Below are positions 1 to 6,288 of a stretch of 11,859 nucleotides of DNA, one piece after another. This DNA is from an uncultured Alcaligenaceae bacterium. Lineage in GTDB: Bacteria > Pseudomonadota > Gammaproteobacteria > Burkholderiales > Burkholderiaceae_B. How positions within the stretch are numbered: position 1 is the first letter of the stretch; each line of letters starts with the position of its first letter. The position numbers and the translations under genes are program-made. The stretch is taken from assembly GCA_937897265.1 (NCBI GenBank), contig CALCPT010000080.1, forward strand, positions 1 to 11,859, in the 5' to 3' direction. A model generated the notes under the pieces. The model searched no databases and had not been told where the DNA came from. It worked only from the letters and a program-made list of their open reading frames with translations.

Positions 1-699
1 ATCGATAGTTACATTGCAGGGTTGATTTTGTTGGCTGCAGCACCCTGTACGGCGATGGTCTTCGTCTGGAGTCGGCTCACTGGTGGGGATCCTTTATTCA
101 CCTTATCGCAAGTTGCTCTCAATGATGGGATTATGCTTGTCGCGTTTGCCCCGTTGGTCGCCTTGTTATTGGGGCTCTCAGCGATTACCGTACCCTGGGC
201 AACCTTGGTGGCTTCTGTGGTGTTGTATATCGTCGTGCCCTTGTTGTTGGCGCAACTGTGGCGGCGCTACTTGTTAACAAAAGGTGCCCAAACCTTTGAC
301 GCAGCGATGCAGGCGATCGGACCTTGGTCGATGGCGGCCTTGTTGTTAATGCTGGTGTTGCTCTTTGCTTTTCAGGGTGACGCAATGCTTAAGCAGCCGT
401 TAGTGATTGTGCTGTTGGCAGTGCCAATCTGTTTGCAGGTCGTCTTAAATTCGGCCTTGGCGTATTGGTTAAACAGAAAGTTGGGCGAAAAACACAGCGT
501 GGCTTGCCCGTCGGCGCTCATCGGCGCCTCTAATTTTTTTGAACTTGCCGTGGCGGCGGCGATCAGCTTGTTTGGCTTTCAGTCTGGAGCCGCGCTTGCC
601 ACGGTAGTTGGGGTACTGATTGAAGTTCCCTTGATGCTAGTGGTAGTGAAGGTTGTCAATCAGTCTAAGGGTTGGTACGAGCAAAAGCACTCGGCTTAG
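1..699 (+). CDS. acr3: ACR3-family arsenite efflux permease, 5'-truncated by window edge
   Basis: The reading frame is open from base 1, so the gene begins before the window; about 232 C-terminal residues of a protein that is usually about 350 long are present. The ACR3 family (BART superfamily) exports arsenite, and sometimes antimonite, across the inner membrane, driven by the proton motive force. The fragment keeps the family hallmark APCTAM near its start, whose cysteine is the essential TM4 cysteine of Acr3, then WSRLTGGDP and ALNDG. Near the C-terminus is ASNFFELAVA, which carries the conserved TM9 glutamate. The rest is strongly hydrophobic with several transmembrane helices. The TTG at 22 is internal, because homologous sequence continues upstream of it. 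Other ars genes, if present, would lie outside the window to the left. The 3' end overlaps the convergent membrane-protein gene by 4 nt. Family assignment is firm; arsenite specificity rests on the family. Confidence 0.93.
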   Translation: MDSYIAGLILLAAAPCTAMVFVWSRLTGGDPLFTLSQVALNDGIMLVAFAPLVALLLGLSAITVPWATLVASVVLYIVVPLLLAQLWRRYLLTKGAQTFDAAMQAIGPWSMAALLLMLVLLFAFQGDAMLKQPLVIVLLAVPICLQVVLNSALAYWLNRKLGEKHSVACPSALIGASNFFELAVAAAISLFGFQSGAALATVVGVLIEVPLMLVVVKVVNQSKGWYEQKHSA

Positions 700-1100
700 T
701 CAAACTGAACTGGGTCTTCGTTATGCAGCCACTTTGTGCTTGCAGGCGAGAACAACAAGTACAGTGATGAAAACGCCACGATCAAATAAATATAAAGAAA
801 AGCGGCGACGCCAACATCCACTTTCATTGGAATCGGTGAAATGCCAAATAACGAAACAATAGAAAAGGCGATCCCTAAGCCGGTCGTGATGGCAAAAAAT
901 GCCCGAGAGACTATGCTTTTTGCTCGCGTGATCGTGTAGATGAGAAATAGATTCATAATCACAACGGTCGCGACATACACCGGAGCGGTTGGGCCAAACA
1001 GCTTTGTGGTGGAATTCTGATAAATAAATACGACCACTGAGGCCACAATCATTGCGATTGTGATGAGCTCAAAGTTTTTGATTGAGGCTGGTGTTTTCAA
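696..1100 (-). CDS. Small four-helix membrane protein of unknown function
   Basis: A 134-residue protein of no family I recognise. It has four hydrophobic segments at about residues 11-27, 39-57, 65-85 and 94-117, a lysine/arginine-bearing loop near residues 60-66 (RAKSIVSR) and an acidic, soluble C-terminal tail ending in EDPVQFD. There is no cleavable signal peptide pattern and no catalytic motif. It is probably an integral inner-membrane protein. The start is TTG, chosen because GGAG lies 6 nt upstream and no ATG nearby gives the whole first helix. It converges on the arsenite permease with a 4-nt overlap of stop regions, so the two are not cotranscribed. A role in arsenic resistance is not implied by this arrangement. 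That it is a real gene rests on the ribosome binding site, the coherent helix pattern and the tight convergent packing. Confidence 0.72.
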   Translation of the reverse strand: MKTPASIKNFELITIAMIVASVVVFIYQNSTTKLFGPTAPVYVATVVIMNLFLIYTITRAKSIVSRAFFAITTGLGIAFSIVSLFGISPIPMKVDVGVAAFLYIYLIVAFSSLYLLFSPASTKWLHNEDPVQFD

Positions 1101-1358
1101 GACTATCTCCGGTATGTATTTTTTACGTGTGCTCTGGTTGTTACGCGAGCTTGACGGTTAAAGAAATCTCGGCATGAAAATGTCAGCGCCAAGTCAGCCT
1201 GATTGTCATAGCTACATCGGCCATTTGCCACTAGTGCTTTCCCTGACTTGGGTAAACCCTTTAATTTGTAATCAAGGCGTTGCGTTTGTCTTGTGCCGTC
1301 AGATTGAGTATCGTTGGCTAAAAGCGACAAAACATACCAATATATTAGGGGTCACCGT

Positions 1359-2153
1359 ATGAAGTCTTTCTGCAATTTACAACGTAGCTTTCTCGCGCTT
1401 GCACTCAGCTTTGGCCTAAGCGTCACTGCGTTTGCTGCTGAGCTTCATGTTATTACCTCGGGCGCGTTTGCGACCGCTTTTAAAGAGCTCGTGCCGTTAT
1501 ACGAAAAGCAGTCAACGCACACGGTTAAGATTTCATACGGATCTTCGATGGGGGCGGCGCCTGATTCGATCCCGACGCGCTTAAGCCGTCAAGAGACCTT
1601 TGACATTCTGATATTGGCCGGGCCTGCGTTAGAAGGGTTCATCCAAAAGGGTAACGTGGCTCAGGGCACGCGGGTTGATTTGGCGAACTCAACCATTGGA
1701 GCAGTAGTCAAAAAAGGTGCACCGAAGCCAGATATCAGCACTGTTGCAGCGCTTAAAAATACCCTACTGCAGGCTAAATCTATCGCGTACTCTGCAAGTG
1801 CAAGTGGTACCTATCTGTCGACTGAGCTGTTCGTGAAACTTGGTGTAGCCGAGCAATTAAAAGACACCGCAAAAAAGATCTACAGCGAGCGTGTCGGCTC
1901 AGTGGTGGCGCGAGGCGAGGCAGAGCTAGGCTTTCAACAGGTGAGTGAATTGCTGTCGATTGATGGCCTCGATTACTTAGGTGAGATCCCACTAGAAGTA
2001 CAACAAACGGTTCCGTTCTCGGCGGGGATCACCACGACAACGCAACAAATGAAAGCGGCGAAAGAACTGATTGAGTTTTTGGCCTCAGCGACAGCCGCGC
2101 CCGTGATCCAAAAAACCGGGATGAATCCAATTATTTCTAAAATGCCTTGGTAA
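1359..2153 (+). CDS. Periplasmic ModA-like substrate-binding protein
   Basis: A 264-residue exported protein. The signal peptide is at residues 1-26: a short basic start (MK..R), a hydrophobic core LALALSFGLSV and a cleavage site after AFA. The mature part has the type II periplasmic binding fold of the molybdate-binding ModA / SBP_bac_11 group: ELHVITSGAF at the mature N-terminus (first ligand loop), then YGSSMGA, and a second-lobe entry at YSASASGTY near the middle. The ATG at 1359 is preferred over an in-frame TTG at 1314, because AGGGG lies 8 nt upstream and the signal peptide starts there. No permease or ATPase gene adjoins it, and the next gene converges on it. It is therefore an orphan binding protein, and its ligand (molybdate, another oxyanion or an organic acid) cannot be read from the sequence. 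ModA-like divergence makes a strict molybdate role uncertain. Confidence 0.88.
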   Translation: MKSFCNLQRSFLALALSFGLSVTAFAAELHVITSGAFATAFKELVPLYEKQSTHTVKISYGSSMGAAPDSIPTRLSRQETFDILILAGPALEGFIQKGNVAQGTRVDLANSTIGAVVKKGAPKPDISTVAALKNTLLQAKSIAYSASASGTYLSTELFVKLGVAEQLKDTAKKIYSERVGSVVARGEAELGFQQVSELLSIDGLDYLGEIPLEVQQTVPFSAGITTTTQQMKAAKELIEFLASATAAPVIQKTGMNPIISKMPW

Positions 2154-2173
2154 AAAAAGCGCTATTTGCGCCC
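2152..2173 (-). terminator. Putative intrinsic terminator overlapping the MFS stop codon
   Basis: Read on the minus strand, GCGC-AAATA-GCGC is followed by seven T residues. The stem can be extended by G-U pairs. The hairpin loop contains the TAG stop of the MFS gene, and the T-run overlaps the stop codon of the convergent binding-protein gene, so both genes end within this 22-bp stretch. The stem is short, hence moderate confidence. Confidence 0.45.
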
Positions 2174-3367
2174 CGACATAATTACCACGGCAGCAACGAT
2201 GTTGAGCAGGGCGGCTAAACCGAGCGGCAATTGATAGCTGCCGCTTAAGTCATGCAAGACACCAAAAAAGGCTGGCCCCATGGCTGACATAATTTGGATC
2301 AGCATGGCGGCAATGCCAAAGATAGCACCAAAAGAGACGGCACCGAATTCGCGGCGTACGATCACAGGCGGTAAGGTCGTGGTGTTGCCGGCTGTCATCC
2401 CATAAGACAATACCCCCACCACAAGCGCCCACGCGTGCTCAGAAAAAATACTGGCGATGGCCAACCCGATCGTGGCTTGCAGCAGCACGCCGCAAGCAAT
2501 CACCCTGACATCTAAGCGATCAGAGAAGCGCGCCAGTAATAGTCTGCCTCCAAAGGAAAGGACGGCTGCACCTGTTACGCACAAGGCAGTTGCAGCTTGT
2601 CCAATTGCAGGTAAAAGTAGAGCGACCTGATGGGTTAGAAAACCAATTTGTACGAGTAGTGCCAAGCCAAACGCTAGCATCACTGTCCGTAGGGCACGCG
2701 TTTGTAAGGCCTCGGTTCGTGTCCAGACGCGTTCGGCAGGCTTGTGCTGAGAGCGTTCGACGAGAGCACCATCAGGTTGTAAGCCTAAATCTTGTGGGCG
2801 GTGGCGCATCACAAACAAGCTAAGTGGCCAGACGGTTGTCAGTAGAATCAATGCAACCACTAGCATTGCCACTGAAAAACCAAGAGAACCAATGAGTGAC
2901 AGCAAGAGTGGTACGCCGACGATACCCCCGATACTGGCACCTAGCATGGCAGTCGACACAGCGCGTCCTTGGTGCTTGTCAAACCATGGCGCCAGTGTTG
3001 CGGTGATAGAGGTCGTTGAGAGGCATGACCAGCCTAAACCCATACATGCGAAGGCGGCATAGACGTGCCAAAGTTTGGTGACTTGCCCGAGGCATCCAAG
3101 CCCAAGCGCCATGACTGTGGCGCCAGTGGCCATCACCGGACGCGGGCCGTATTTTGCGATGGTGCTACCCACAAAACTGAGTACGCTGGCATTGACTAAA
3201 AAGGACAGGGTGAGAGCCGAAGAAATCACCCCAATCGACCATTGGTGGTCGTGGCTAAGCATGCTGATATAGACGCTTGGCCCGTATAGTGCAAACGACC
3301 AAGCCACAACGGCCACGATCATGCAGCCTGCCACCATCCACCAACCGTGAAATATTTTTGTTTTCAA
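2162..3367 (-). CDS. MFS transporter (monocarboxylate/OxlT-like type)
   Basis: A 401-residue major facilitator superfamily permease with about 12 hydrophobic helices. The N-terminus HGWWMVAG and the following YGPSVYISML are typical of the oxalate/formate and monocarboxylate branch. KYGPRPVMATGA between helices 2 and 3 matches the MFS motif A region, and the two halves are linked by a hydrophilic loop around residues 190-215 (RHRPQDLGLQPDG), another habit of this branch. The start is a TTG: the family begins just before the GWW motif, no upstream in-frame ATG or GTG exists, and only a weak GAAG ribosome site is visible, so the start is less sure than the gene. The substrate, probably a small organic anion, is inferred from the branch only. 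The gene lies 128 bp downstream of the GST gene on the same strand; two inverted repeats occupy the gap, so it may have its own regulated promoter. Confidence 0.9.
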   Translation of the reverse strand: MKTKIFHGWWMVAGCMIVAVVAWSFALYGPSVYISMLSHDHQWSIGVISSALTLSFLVNASVLSFVGSTIAKYGPRPVMATGATVMALGLGCLGQVTKLWHVYAAFACMGLGWSCLSTTSITATLAPWFDKHQGRAVSTAMLGASIGGIVGVPLLLSLIGSLGFSVAMLVVALILLTTVWPLSLFVMRHRPQDLGLQPDGALVERSQHKPAERVWTRTEALQTRALRTVMLAFGLALLVQIGFLTHQVALLLPAIGQAATALCVTGAAVLSFGGRLLLARFSDRLDVRVIACGVLLQATIGLAIASIFSEHAWALVVGVLSYGMTAGNTTTLPPVIVRREFGAVSFGAIFGIAAMLIQIMSAMGPAFFGVLHDLSGSYQLPLGLAALLNIVAAVVIMSGRK

Positions 3368-3400
3368 CGTGGGTCGCTTCGATCTATAAGCTTTAGAGGT

Positions 3401-3421
3401 CGAGACGTCGCTAGCGTCTCG
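3401..3421. promoter_or_regulatory. Perfect 7-bp inverted repeat upstream of the MFS gene
   Basis: CGAGACG and CGTCTCG are separated by a 7-nt spacer, a perfect dyad. No T-run follows on either strand, so it is not a classical terminator. On the minus strand a TATAGA hexamer (3383-3388) could serve as a -10 for the MFS gene. The dyad would then be centred at about -35, the usual place for a repressor. The operator reading is inference. Confidence 0.35.
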
Positions 3422-3432
3422 TACTCAGTCGC

Positions 3433-3458
3433 CTGTCTAGAAATGATTTTTTAGACAG
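3433..3458. repeat. Perfect 7-bp inverted repeat between GST and MFS genes
   Basis: CTGTCTA and TAGACAG flank a 12-nt AT-rich spacer. It lies 37 bp beyond the GST stop codon in the direction of transcription. On the minus strand the downstream arm is not followed by a T-run, so it would be a poor terminator. It may be a hairpin protecting the GST mRNA 3' end or a second operator for the MFS gene. Confidence 0.3.
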
Positions 3459-3495
3459 ACGACGAGTAAAGAGGTGATGAATCGTGAGTATGTGT

Positions 3496-4107
3496 CTAGC
3501 CTTCAAGCGGGCAAGCTTGAAAAGCTGGCAGGGTTTCACATCGAGCCGAAAGTGCAACCAAGTTTGGAAACTGACTAGCGACGGCAATCTGAGGCAAGCC
3601 TTTGTGTAGAAAGAACCAACCCACAGCAACTGTGATGTCAGCGAGGTTGGCCTGCGCGCCGCCCTTGAAGGTGCCCTTGGCTGCGAGAGCCTCAAGCATG
3701 GTCAGGCTCGCCGTGGTTTGTTCGGCCAAGCCGTCTAATACCGGTTGATGTACTTTCTCGGCTGGGCGACGGCGCGGCTCGTAGATATATTGAATTGCCT
3801 TATCCAGCCCGCTGCACATGATGGCGCAATGCTGCAGCACCTGCCGACGTGCGGCGCCAGTGGCTGGCAAAAGAGTTTGACCCGGCGTCATATCGAGGAT
3901 GGAATCGATTATCGCTGCGCTTTCCATTAGATTCTCGCCGTTGTCCAGCATCAAAGCCGGCACACGAGCGATCGGGTTATAGCCTTTAATCGCGGCCAGA
4001 TCAGTGGCCGTTGAGAGGCCCTTGTGTTCAAAAGGCGTCCCTAACGTGTGCAGAACGACGCCCACGCGACGAACAAAAGGCGATGCGTAACGGCCAACTA
4101 AAATCAT
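3496..4107 (-). CDS. Glutathione S-transferase family protein
   Basis: A 203-residue cytosolic GST-fold protein of normal length. The N-terminal thioredoxin-like domain (about residues 1-75) starts MILVGRYASPFVRRV. Ser9 before Pro10 occupies the usual activating position, and the SPF-RRV pattern is common in bacterial GSTs. VPAL at about residues 49-52 supplies the cis-proline, and ESAAI at 62-66 supplies the glutamate-serine pair that binds the gamma-glutamyl group of glutathione. The helical C-terminal domain holds NLADITVAVGW, the conserved N-capping/hydrophobic staple region with its aspartate. Such proteins conjugate glutathione to electrophiles or reduce peroxides; the substrate is unknown. 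The ATG has GGAG 6-7 nt upstream. The gene is divergent from the FGE-like gene across 112 bp, and a promoter fits in that space. Confidence 0.92.
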   Translation of the reverse strand: MILVGRYASPFVRRVGVVLHTLGTPFEHKGLSTATDLAAIKGYNPIARVPALMLDNGENLMESAAIIDSILDMTPGQTLLPATGAARRQVLQHCAIMCSGLDKAIQYIYEPRRRPAEKVHQPVLDGLAEQTTASLTMLEALAAKGTFKGGAQANLADITVAVGWFFLHKGLPQIAVASQFPNLVALSARCETLPAFQACPLEG

Positions 4108-4145
4108 GAGTGTCTCCGGATAAAGGTATGTGTCTGAAGTGCATG

Positions 4146-4174
4146 AGTATCGCTTAAAATTTAGGGCGTACCAA
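4146..4174 (-). promoter_or_regulatory. Candidate sigma-70-type promoter of the GST gene
   Basis: On the minus strand TTGGTA (4169-4174) and GATACT (4146-4151) are spaced by 17 bp, each matching 4 of 6 consensus bases. The start point would fall near 4139, leaving a leader of about 30 nt to the GST start codon. It is a pattern match only. Confidence 0.4.
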
Positions 4175-4176
4175 GT

Positions 4177-4201
4177 GATTGAAGAGAATCAATCGATTTT
4201 T
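4177..4201 (+). repeat. Inverted repeat followed by a T-run ahead of the FGE-like gene
   Basis: GATTGA-AGAGAA-TCAATC forms a 6-bp perfect stem with a 6-nt loop, followed by GATTTTT. It lies 19-43 bp before the ATG of the FGE-like gene. If transcription starts downstream of the TAAAAT hexamer at 4155-4160, this would be a leader hairpin able to attenuate. Alternatively it is a protein-binding dyad in the divergent intergenic region. Confidence 0.3.
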
Positions 4202-4219
4202 ACCTAAGAGCCTATTTCT

Positions 4220-4951
4220 ATGACCTCTCCATTGTTTAAGGTATTTAGCGTGTTGGTGGCGTTGGTAGCGCCCGTGGTGTCAAACGCCCAGTCGCAGCCG
4301 GCGGCGTCTTTGCCTGAGGTGGCCCTGTCGCGGGTAGATCTTGGTGACTTTAAGATTGATACGACTGAGGTCAGCATCGGCCGCTTTGCTGAGTACGCTG
4401 GGCGTAAGGGGCTTGTCACAGCAGCCGAGCGTGAAGGCGGAGGCTTTGAATACGTGATGGGATGGCAACGGCGCGCCGGTTGGACTTGGCGTACCCCTTT
4501 CGGCCAACCGGCACAGCCGACCGAACCAGCAGTGCATATCAACTGGGAAGAAGCTCAAGGATTTTGTATTGATGCTGGGGGGCGCTTGCCTACCAAGGCA
4601 CAGTGGCAACGGGCGGCGTACACCGAGCAGCGTGCTACCCCTCCTGCACCGTTTGAAAAAGGCAAAACTTACCCTTACCCAACGGGCGACCGGCCTGATG
4701 GTGCCAACGTTGAGGGGGCGGCGGATGGTTGGCCACGCCACGCGCCAGTCGGCCAAACGCGGCAGGGCGTCAATGGTCTGTATGACTTGGGAGCAAATGT
4801 CTGGGAATGGCTGGCCGATGCTCAAGACGGCGCTCGGCTGACTGCTGGCGGGTCTTGGTGGTACGGCTCGTCCCAGATGAAAGTCGAGGGGATGCAATAT
4901 AAGTCAGCCGGGCTGTATGTTGTATACGTGGGCTTTCGTTGCGTGTACTAA
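4220..4951 (+). CDS. Exported FGE-sulfatase/SUMF1-fold protein lacking the catalytic cysteines
   Basis: A 243-residue protein with a signal peptide (hydrophobic core VFSVLVALVAPVV, cleavage after SNA near residue 23). The rest follows the formylglycine-generating-enzyme / EgtB / PvdO fold from end to end: DTTEVSIGRFAEY at 47-59, PAVHINWEEAQGFC at 103-116, GGRLPTKAQWQRAA at 120-133, GANV, NGLYDLGANVWEW at 185-197, GGSWWYG at 210-216 and GFRCVY at the C-terminus. In true FGE the GGS region carries two copper-binding active-site cysteines. Here those positions are Tyr215 and about Met220; the only cysteines are Cys116 and Cys241, both common structural ones of the fold. So it is probably not a sulfatase activator but a periplasmic relative of unknown role, and no sulfatase gene lies nearby. 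The ATG is preceded by a modest TAAGAG ribosome site. Fold assignment is sure, function is not. Confidence 0.88.
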   Translation: MTSPLFKVFSVLVALVAPVVSNAQSQPAASLPEVALSRVDLGDFKIDTTEVSIGRFAEYAGRKGLVTAAEREGGGFEYVMGWQRRAGWTWRTPFGQPAQPTEPAVHINWEEAQGFCIDAGGRLPTKAQWQRAAYTEQRATPPAPFEKGKTYPYPTGDRPDGANVEGAADGWPRHAPVGQTRQGVNGLYDLGANVWEWLADAQDGARLTAGGSWWYGSSQMKVEGMQYKSAGLYVVYVGFRCVY

Positions 4952-5104
4952 GGCTTGGCAATTAGTCACTTGCGCTTACAGCGTGTACTGAGACAGGCTG
5001 CGTTGCGTATACTAGCCATCTATGCATCGCGAAGATCTGCTCTTTCGTAGCATAGCTCAGGGTAGTGCATTATTGTTATTTTTCACTTTTTGCAGGAAAT
5101 CACC

Positions 5105-5449
5105 GTGGCGACTCCAATTAACTCTTTGACCTCTGATTTTGCGGTTGCGCCGCAACTGACCCCAGATGACATGGCAGCGGTTGCCGCGGCTGGTTTTAAA
5201 AGTGTCATTATTAATCGACCAGATTTTGAAGATGGCCCGAATCAGCCAACTTCGGCTGCGGTGTCCGAGGCAGCACGTGCGGCAGGTCTGCGTGTGGCCT
5301 ATCAGCCTGTCGTGAGTGGTCAGATGACTTCTGACGACGTCACCCATTTTGCTGAGCTGTTGCAAACTTTGCCAGCCCCCGTGTTGGCGTACTGTCGTTC
5401 AGGCACACGTTGCACGGTGTTGTATCGGGCGGCCACTGGTAATTCTTGA
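5105..5449 (+). CDS. DUF442 / beta-lactamase-hydrolase-like phosphatase-fold protein, probably C-terminally truncated
   Basis: A 114-residue protein of the TIGR01244/DUF442 group (phosphatase-like or sulfur-transferase-like fold, often fused to or adjacent to persulfide dioxygenase-type hydrolases). Family features in order: F-V-APQLTPDDM near the N-terminus, GFKSVIINRPD, E-G-NQP, AAGLRVAYQPV, and the active-site loop AYCRSGTRC with Cys97 and the arginine five residues on. The GTG at 5105 is chosen over TTG at 5090 because AGGAA lies 7 nt upstream of the GTG. The frame stops at TGA 5447-5449, only about 17 residues after the active site, where relatives run on for another 20 or so. The plus-one frame continues with a plausible family-like C-terminus to 5498, so a small indel is suspected. 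No hydrolase partner is in view. Activity, if kept, would be cytosolic. Confidence 0.78.
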   Translation: MATPINSLTSDFAVAPQLTPDDMAAVAAAGFKSVIINRPDFEDGPNQPTSAAVSEAARAAGLRVAYQPVVSGQMTSDDVTHFAELLQTLPAPVLAYCRSGTRCTVLYRAATGNS

Positions 5450-5498
5450 GTACACCGACGTTCAAGGCCAAGGTGAGGTGTTCGATCTTGGTCTGTGA
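5442..5498 (+). pseudogene. Possible out-of-frame C-terminal remnant of the DUF442 gene
   Basis: In the frame plus one relative to the upstream gene, ILEYTDVQGQGEVFDLGL runs to a TGA at 5496-5498. The pattern of an ILE-type helix, then QG, then DL and L resembles the final helix and tail of DUF442 proteins, which often end in a GYDL-like motif. The overlap of AATTCT and ATTCTT at the junction would fit a short-repeat deletion. This is inference from pattern similarity. Chance readthrough of a short frame is the alternative. Confidence 0.35.
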
Positions 5499-5584
5499 CT
5501 GAACAAAATAATCGAGTGACCGCCGATAACCTCGGTGCTGCAGCTTGTCGCCGCCCTTGGTGAGTCCTTCAGTGTGCTGAAAAC

Positions 5585-5598
5585 TTGATCCAGATCAA
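5585..5598 (+). promoter_or_regulatory. Perfect FNR/Anr-type binding site upstream of the UspA gene
   Basis: TTGAT-CCAG-ATCAA matches the consensus TTGATNNNNATCAA at every fixed position. A TAGGAT hexamer at 5640-5645 could be the -10, placing the start near 5652-5653 and the box centre at about -61, a class I activator position. UspA genes are known targets of Anr/FNR regulators in several proteobacteria. Oxygen-limited activation is therefore likely, by inference. Confidence 0.7.
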
Positions 5599-5600
5599 AA

Positions 5601-5629
5601 GCGCCTGAATTGCCGCTGGAGTCAGGCGC
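5601..5629. repeat. Perfect 8-bp inverted repeat beside the FNR-type box
   Basis: GCGCCTGA and TCAGGCGC flank a 13-nt spacer, beginning 3 bp after the FNR-type box and ending about 10 bp before the candidate -10. On the plus strand no T-run follows. On the minus strand TTTT follows the stem, but no minus-strand gene needs terminating here. It may be a second regulator site or a hairpin ending transcription from upstream. Confidence 0.4.
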
Positions 5630-5678
5630 ACGAACAGGCTAGGATAGGTACTCGAACCCTTGTTATGGAGCGTGCACA

Positions 5679-6146
5679 ATGTTTAAGAAAATTCTGATTC
5701 CTACAGATGGCTCGGCCCTGTCAGTTCAATCTGCAAATGCGGGCATTTTGTTTGCGCGCTCAACAGGCGCCGAAATCGTGGCGCTTTACGTGACCCAGCC
5801 TTTTGCGGCCACGATGGGCTTTGACGGCATGTCGGCGGCGTATGCGTTTACCGATGATGATTTCGAAAAAGCGAATGCCGAGCAAGCACAAAAGCACCTC
5901 AAAGCCATTGTCGATCGCGCTGAGACGGCGGGCGTCAAATTTAGCGCCCATGCGGTCTCAAATTTCAATATTGCCGACGGCATTGTTCAGGCTGCGATCG
6001 ATTACCACTGCGACATGATTTTTATCGGTAGTCACGGCCGCAGCGGTTTTTCGCGCTTGCTGTTGGGTAGTGTGACGACTAAGGTGCTTGCTCTGACGCA
6101 TCACCCCGTTCTAGTCTATCGAGTGAAAGACGAACCAAAAAAATAG
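5679..6146 (+). CDS. Universal stress protein, UspA family
   Basis: A 155-residue single-domain UspA protein, normal length. It opens MFKKILIPTDGS, the first strand and P-loop-like turn of the fold; AEIVALYV is the second strand, and MIFIGSHGRSG begins the nucleotide site. Gly117-x2-Gly120-x9-Gly130-Ser131 reproduces the ATP-binding G-2x-G-9x-G(S/T) motif, so it is the ATP-binding type. HHPVLVYR closes the domain. The ATG has GGAG about 9-10 nt upstream. Such proteins aid survival in growth arrest, oxygen limitation or oxidative stress, by mechanisms that differ between members. The perfect FNR-type site 80-94 bp upstream of the ATG points to induction when oxygen is low. It appears to be transcribed alone; 142 bp separate it from the peroxiredoxin gene, with no clear terminator between. 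Confidence 0.95.
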   Translation: MFKKILIPTDGSALSVQSANAGILFARSTGAEIVALYVTQPFAATMGFDGMSAAYAFTDDDFEKANAEQAQKHLKAIVDRAETAGVKFSAHAVSNFNIADGIVQAAIDYHCDMIFIGSHGRSGFSRLLLGSVTTKVLALTHHPVLVYRVKDEPKK

Positions 6147-6196
6147 TCTTTGCGCGCAGTATACCCACAAGGTCAATAGGGTGAATAGACTGTTTC

Positions 6197-6229
6197 TAGC
6201 GAGTCGCCGTTTAGTAGCTTATGATAAGC
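6197..6229 (+). promoter_or_regulatory. Candidate peroxiredoxin promoter with an inverted repeat over the -10
   Basis: TATGAT at 6220-6225 matches 5 of 6 bases of a -10, with a weak TAGCGA 17 bp upstream. The perfect dyad GCTTAT-G-ATAAGC (6217-6229) overlays this -10. A start near 6232 gives a leader of about 57 nt. The weak -35 together with the dyad fits a regulated promoter, but both may be chance. Confidence 0.35.
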
Positions 6230-6288
6230 GACACGCTGGGATCAGTTGCGGTGGCCATCGCTGCCCGTGATGCCCTAGGAGAGCGCAC

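Noticed and set aside
1103..1330. 75-codon minus-strand reading frame between the membrane protein and the binding-protein gene
   Set aside because: It begins at a TTG, the translation has no domain or membrane pattern and no good ribosome site. The region more likely holds the promoter of the binding-protein gene.
3411..3695. 94-codon minus-strand frame overlapping the GST gene 3' end
   Set aside because: It overlaps the GST C-terminal domain in another frame, and the GST motifs are intact in the chosen frame.
4280..4897. Long 205-codon minus-strand frame under the FGE-like gene
   Set aside because: The plus strand carries a complete FGE-fold motif set with a signal peptide. The opposite frame is rich in Arg, Pro and Ser, as expected of a shadow frame.
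5450..5678. Additional small gene between the DUF442 and UspA genes
   Set aside because: Frames are short and interrupted. The stretch is explained by the possible gene remnant, the FNR-type box, the inverted repeat and the promoter.
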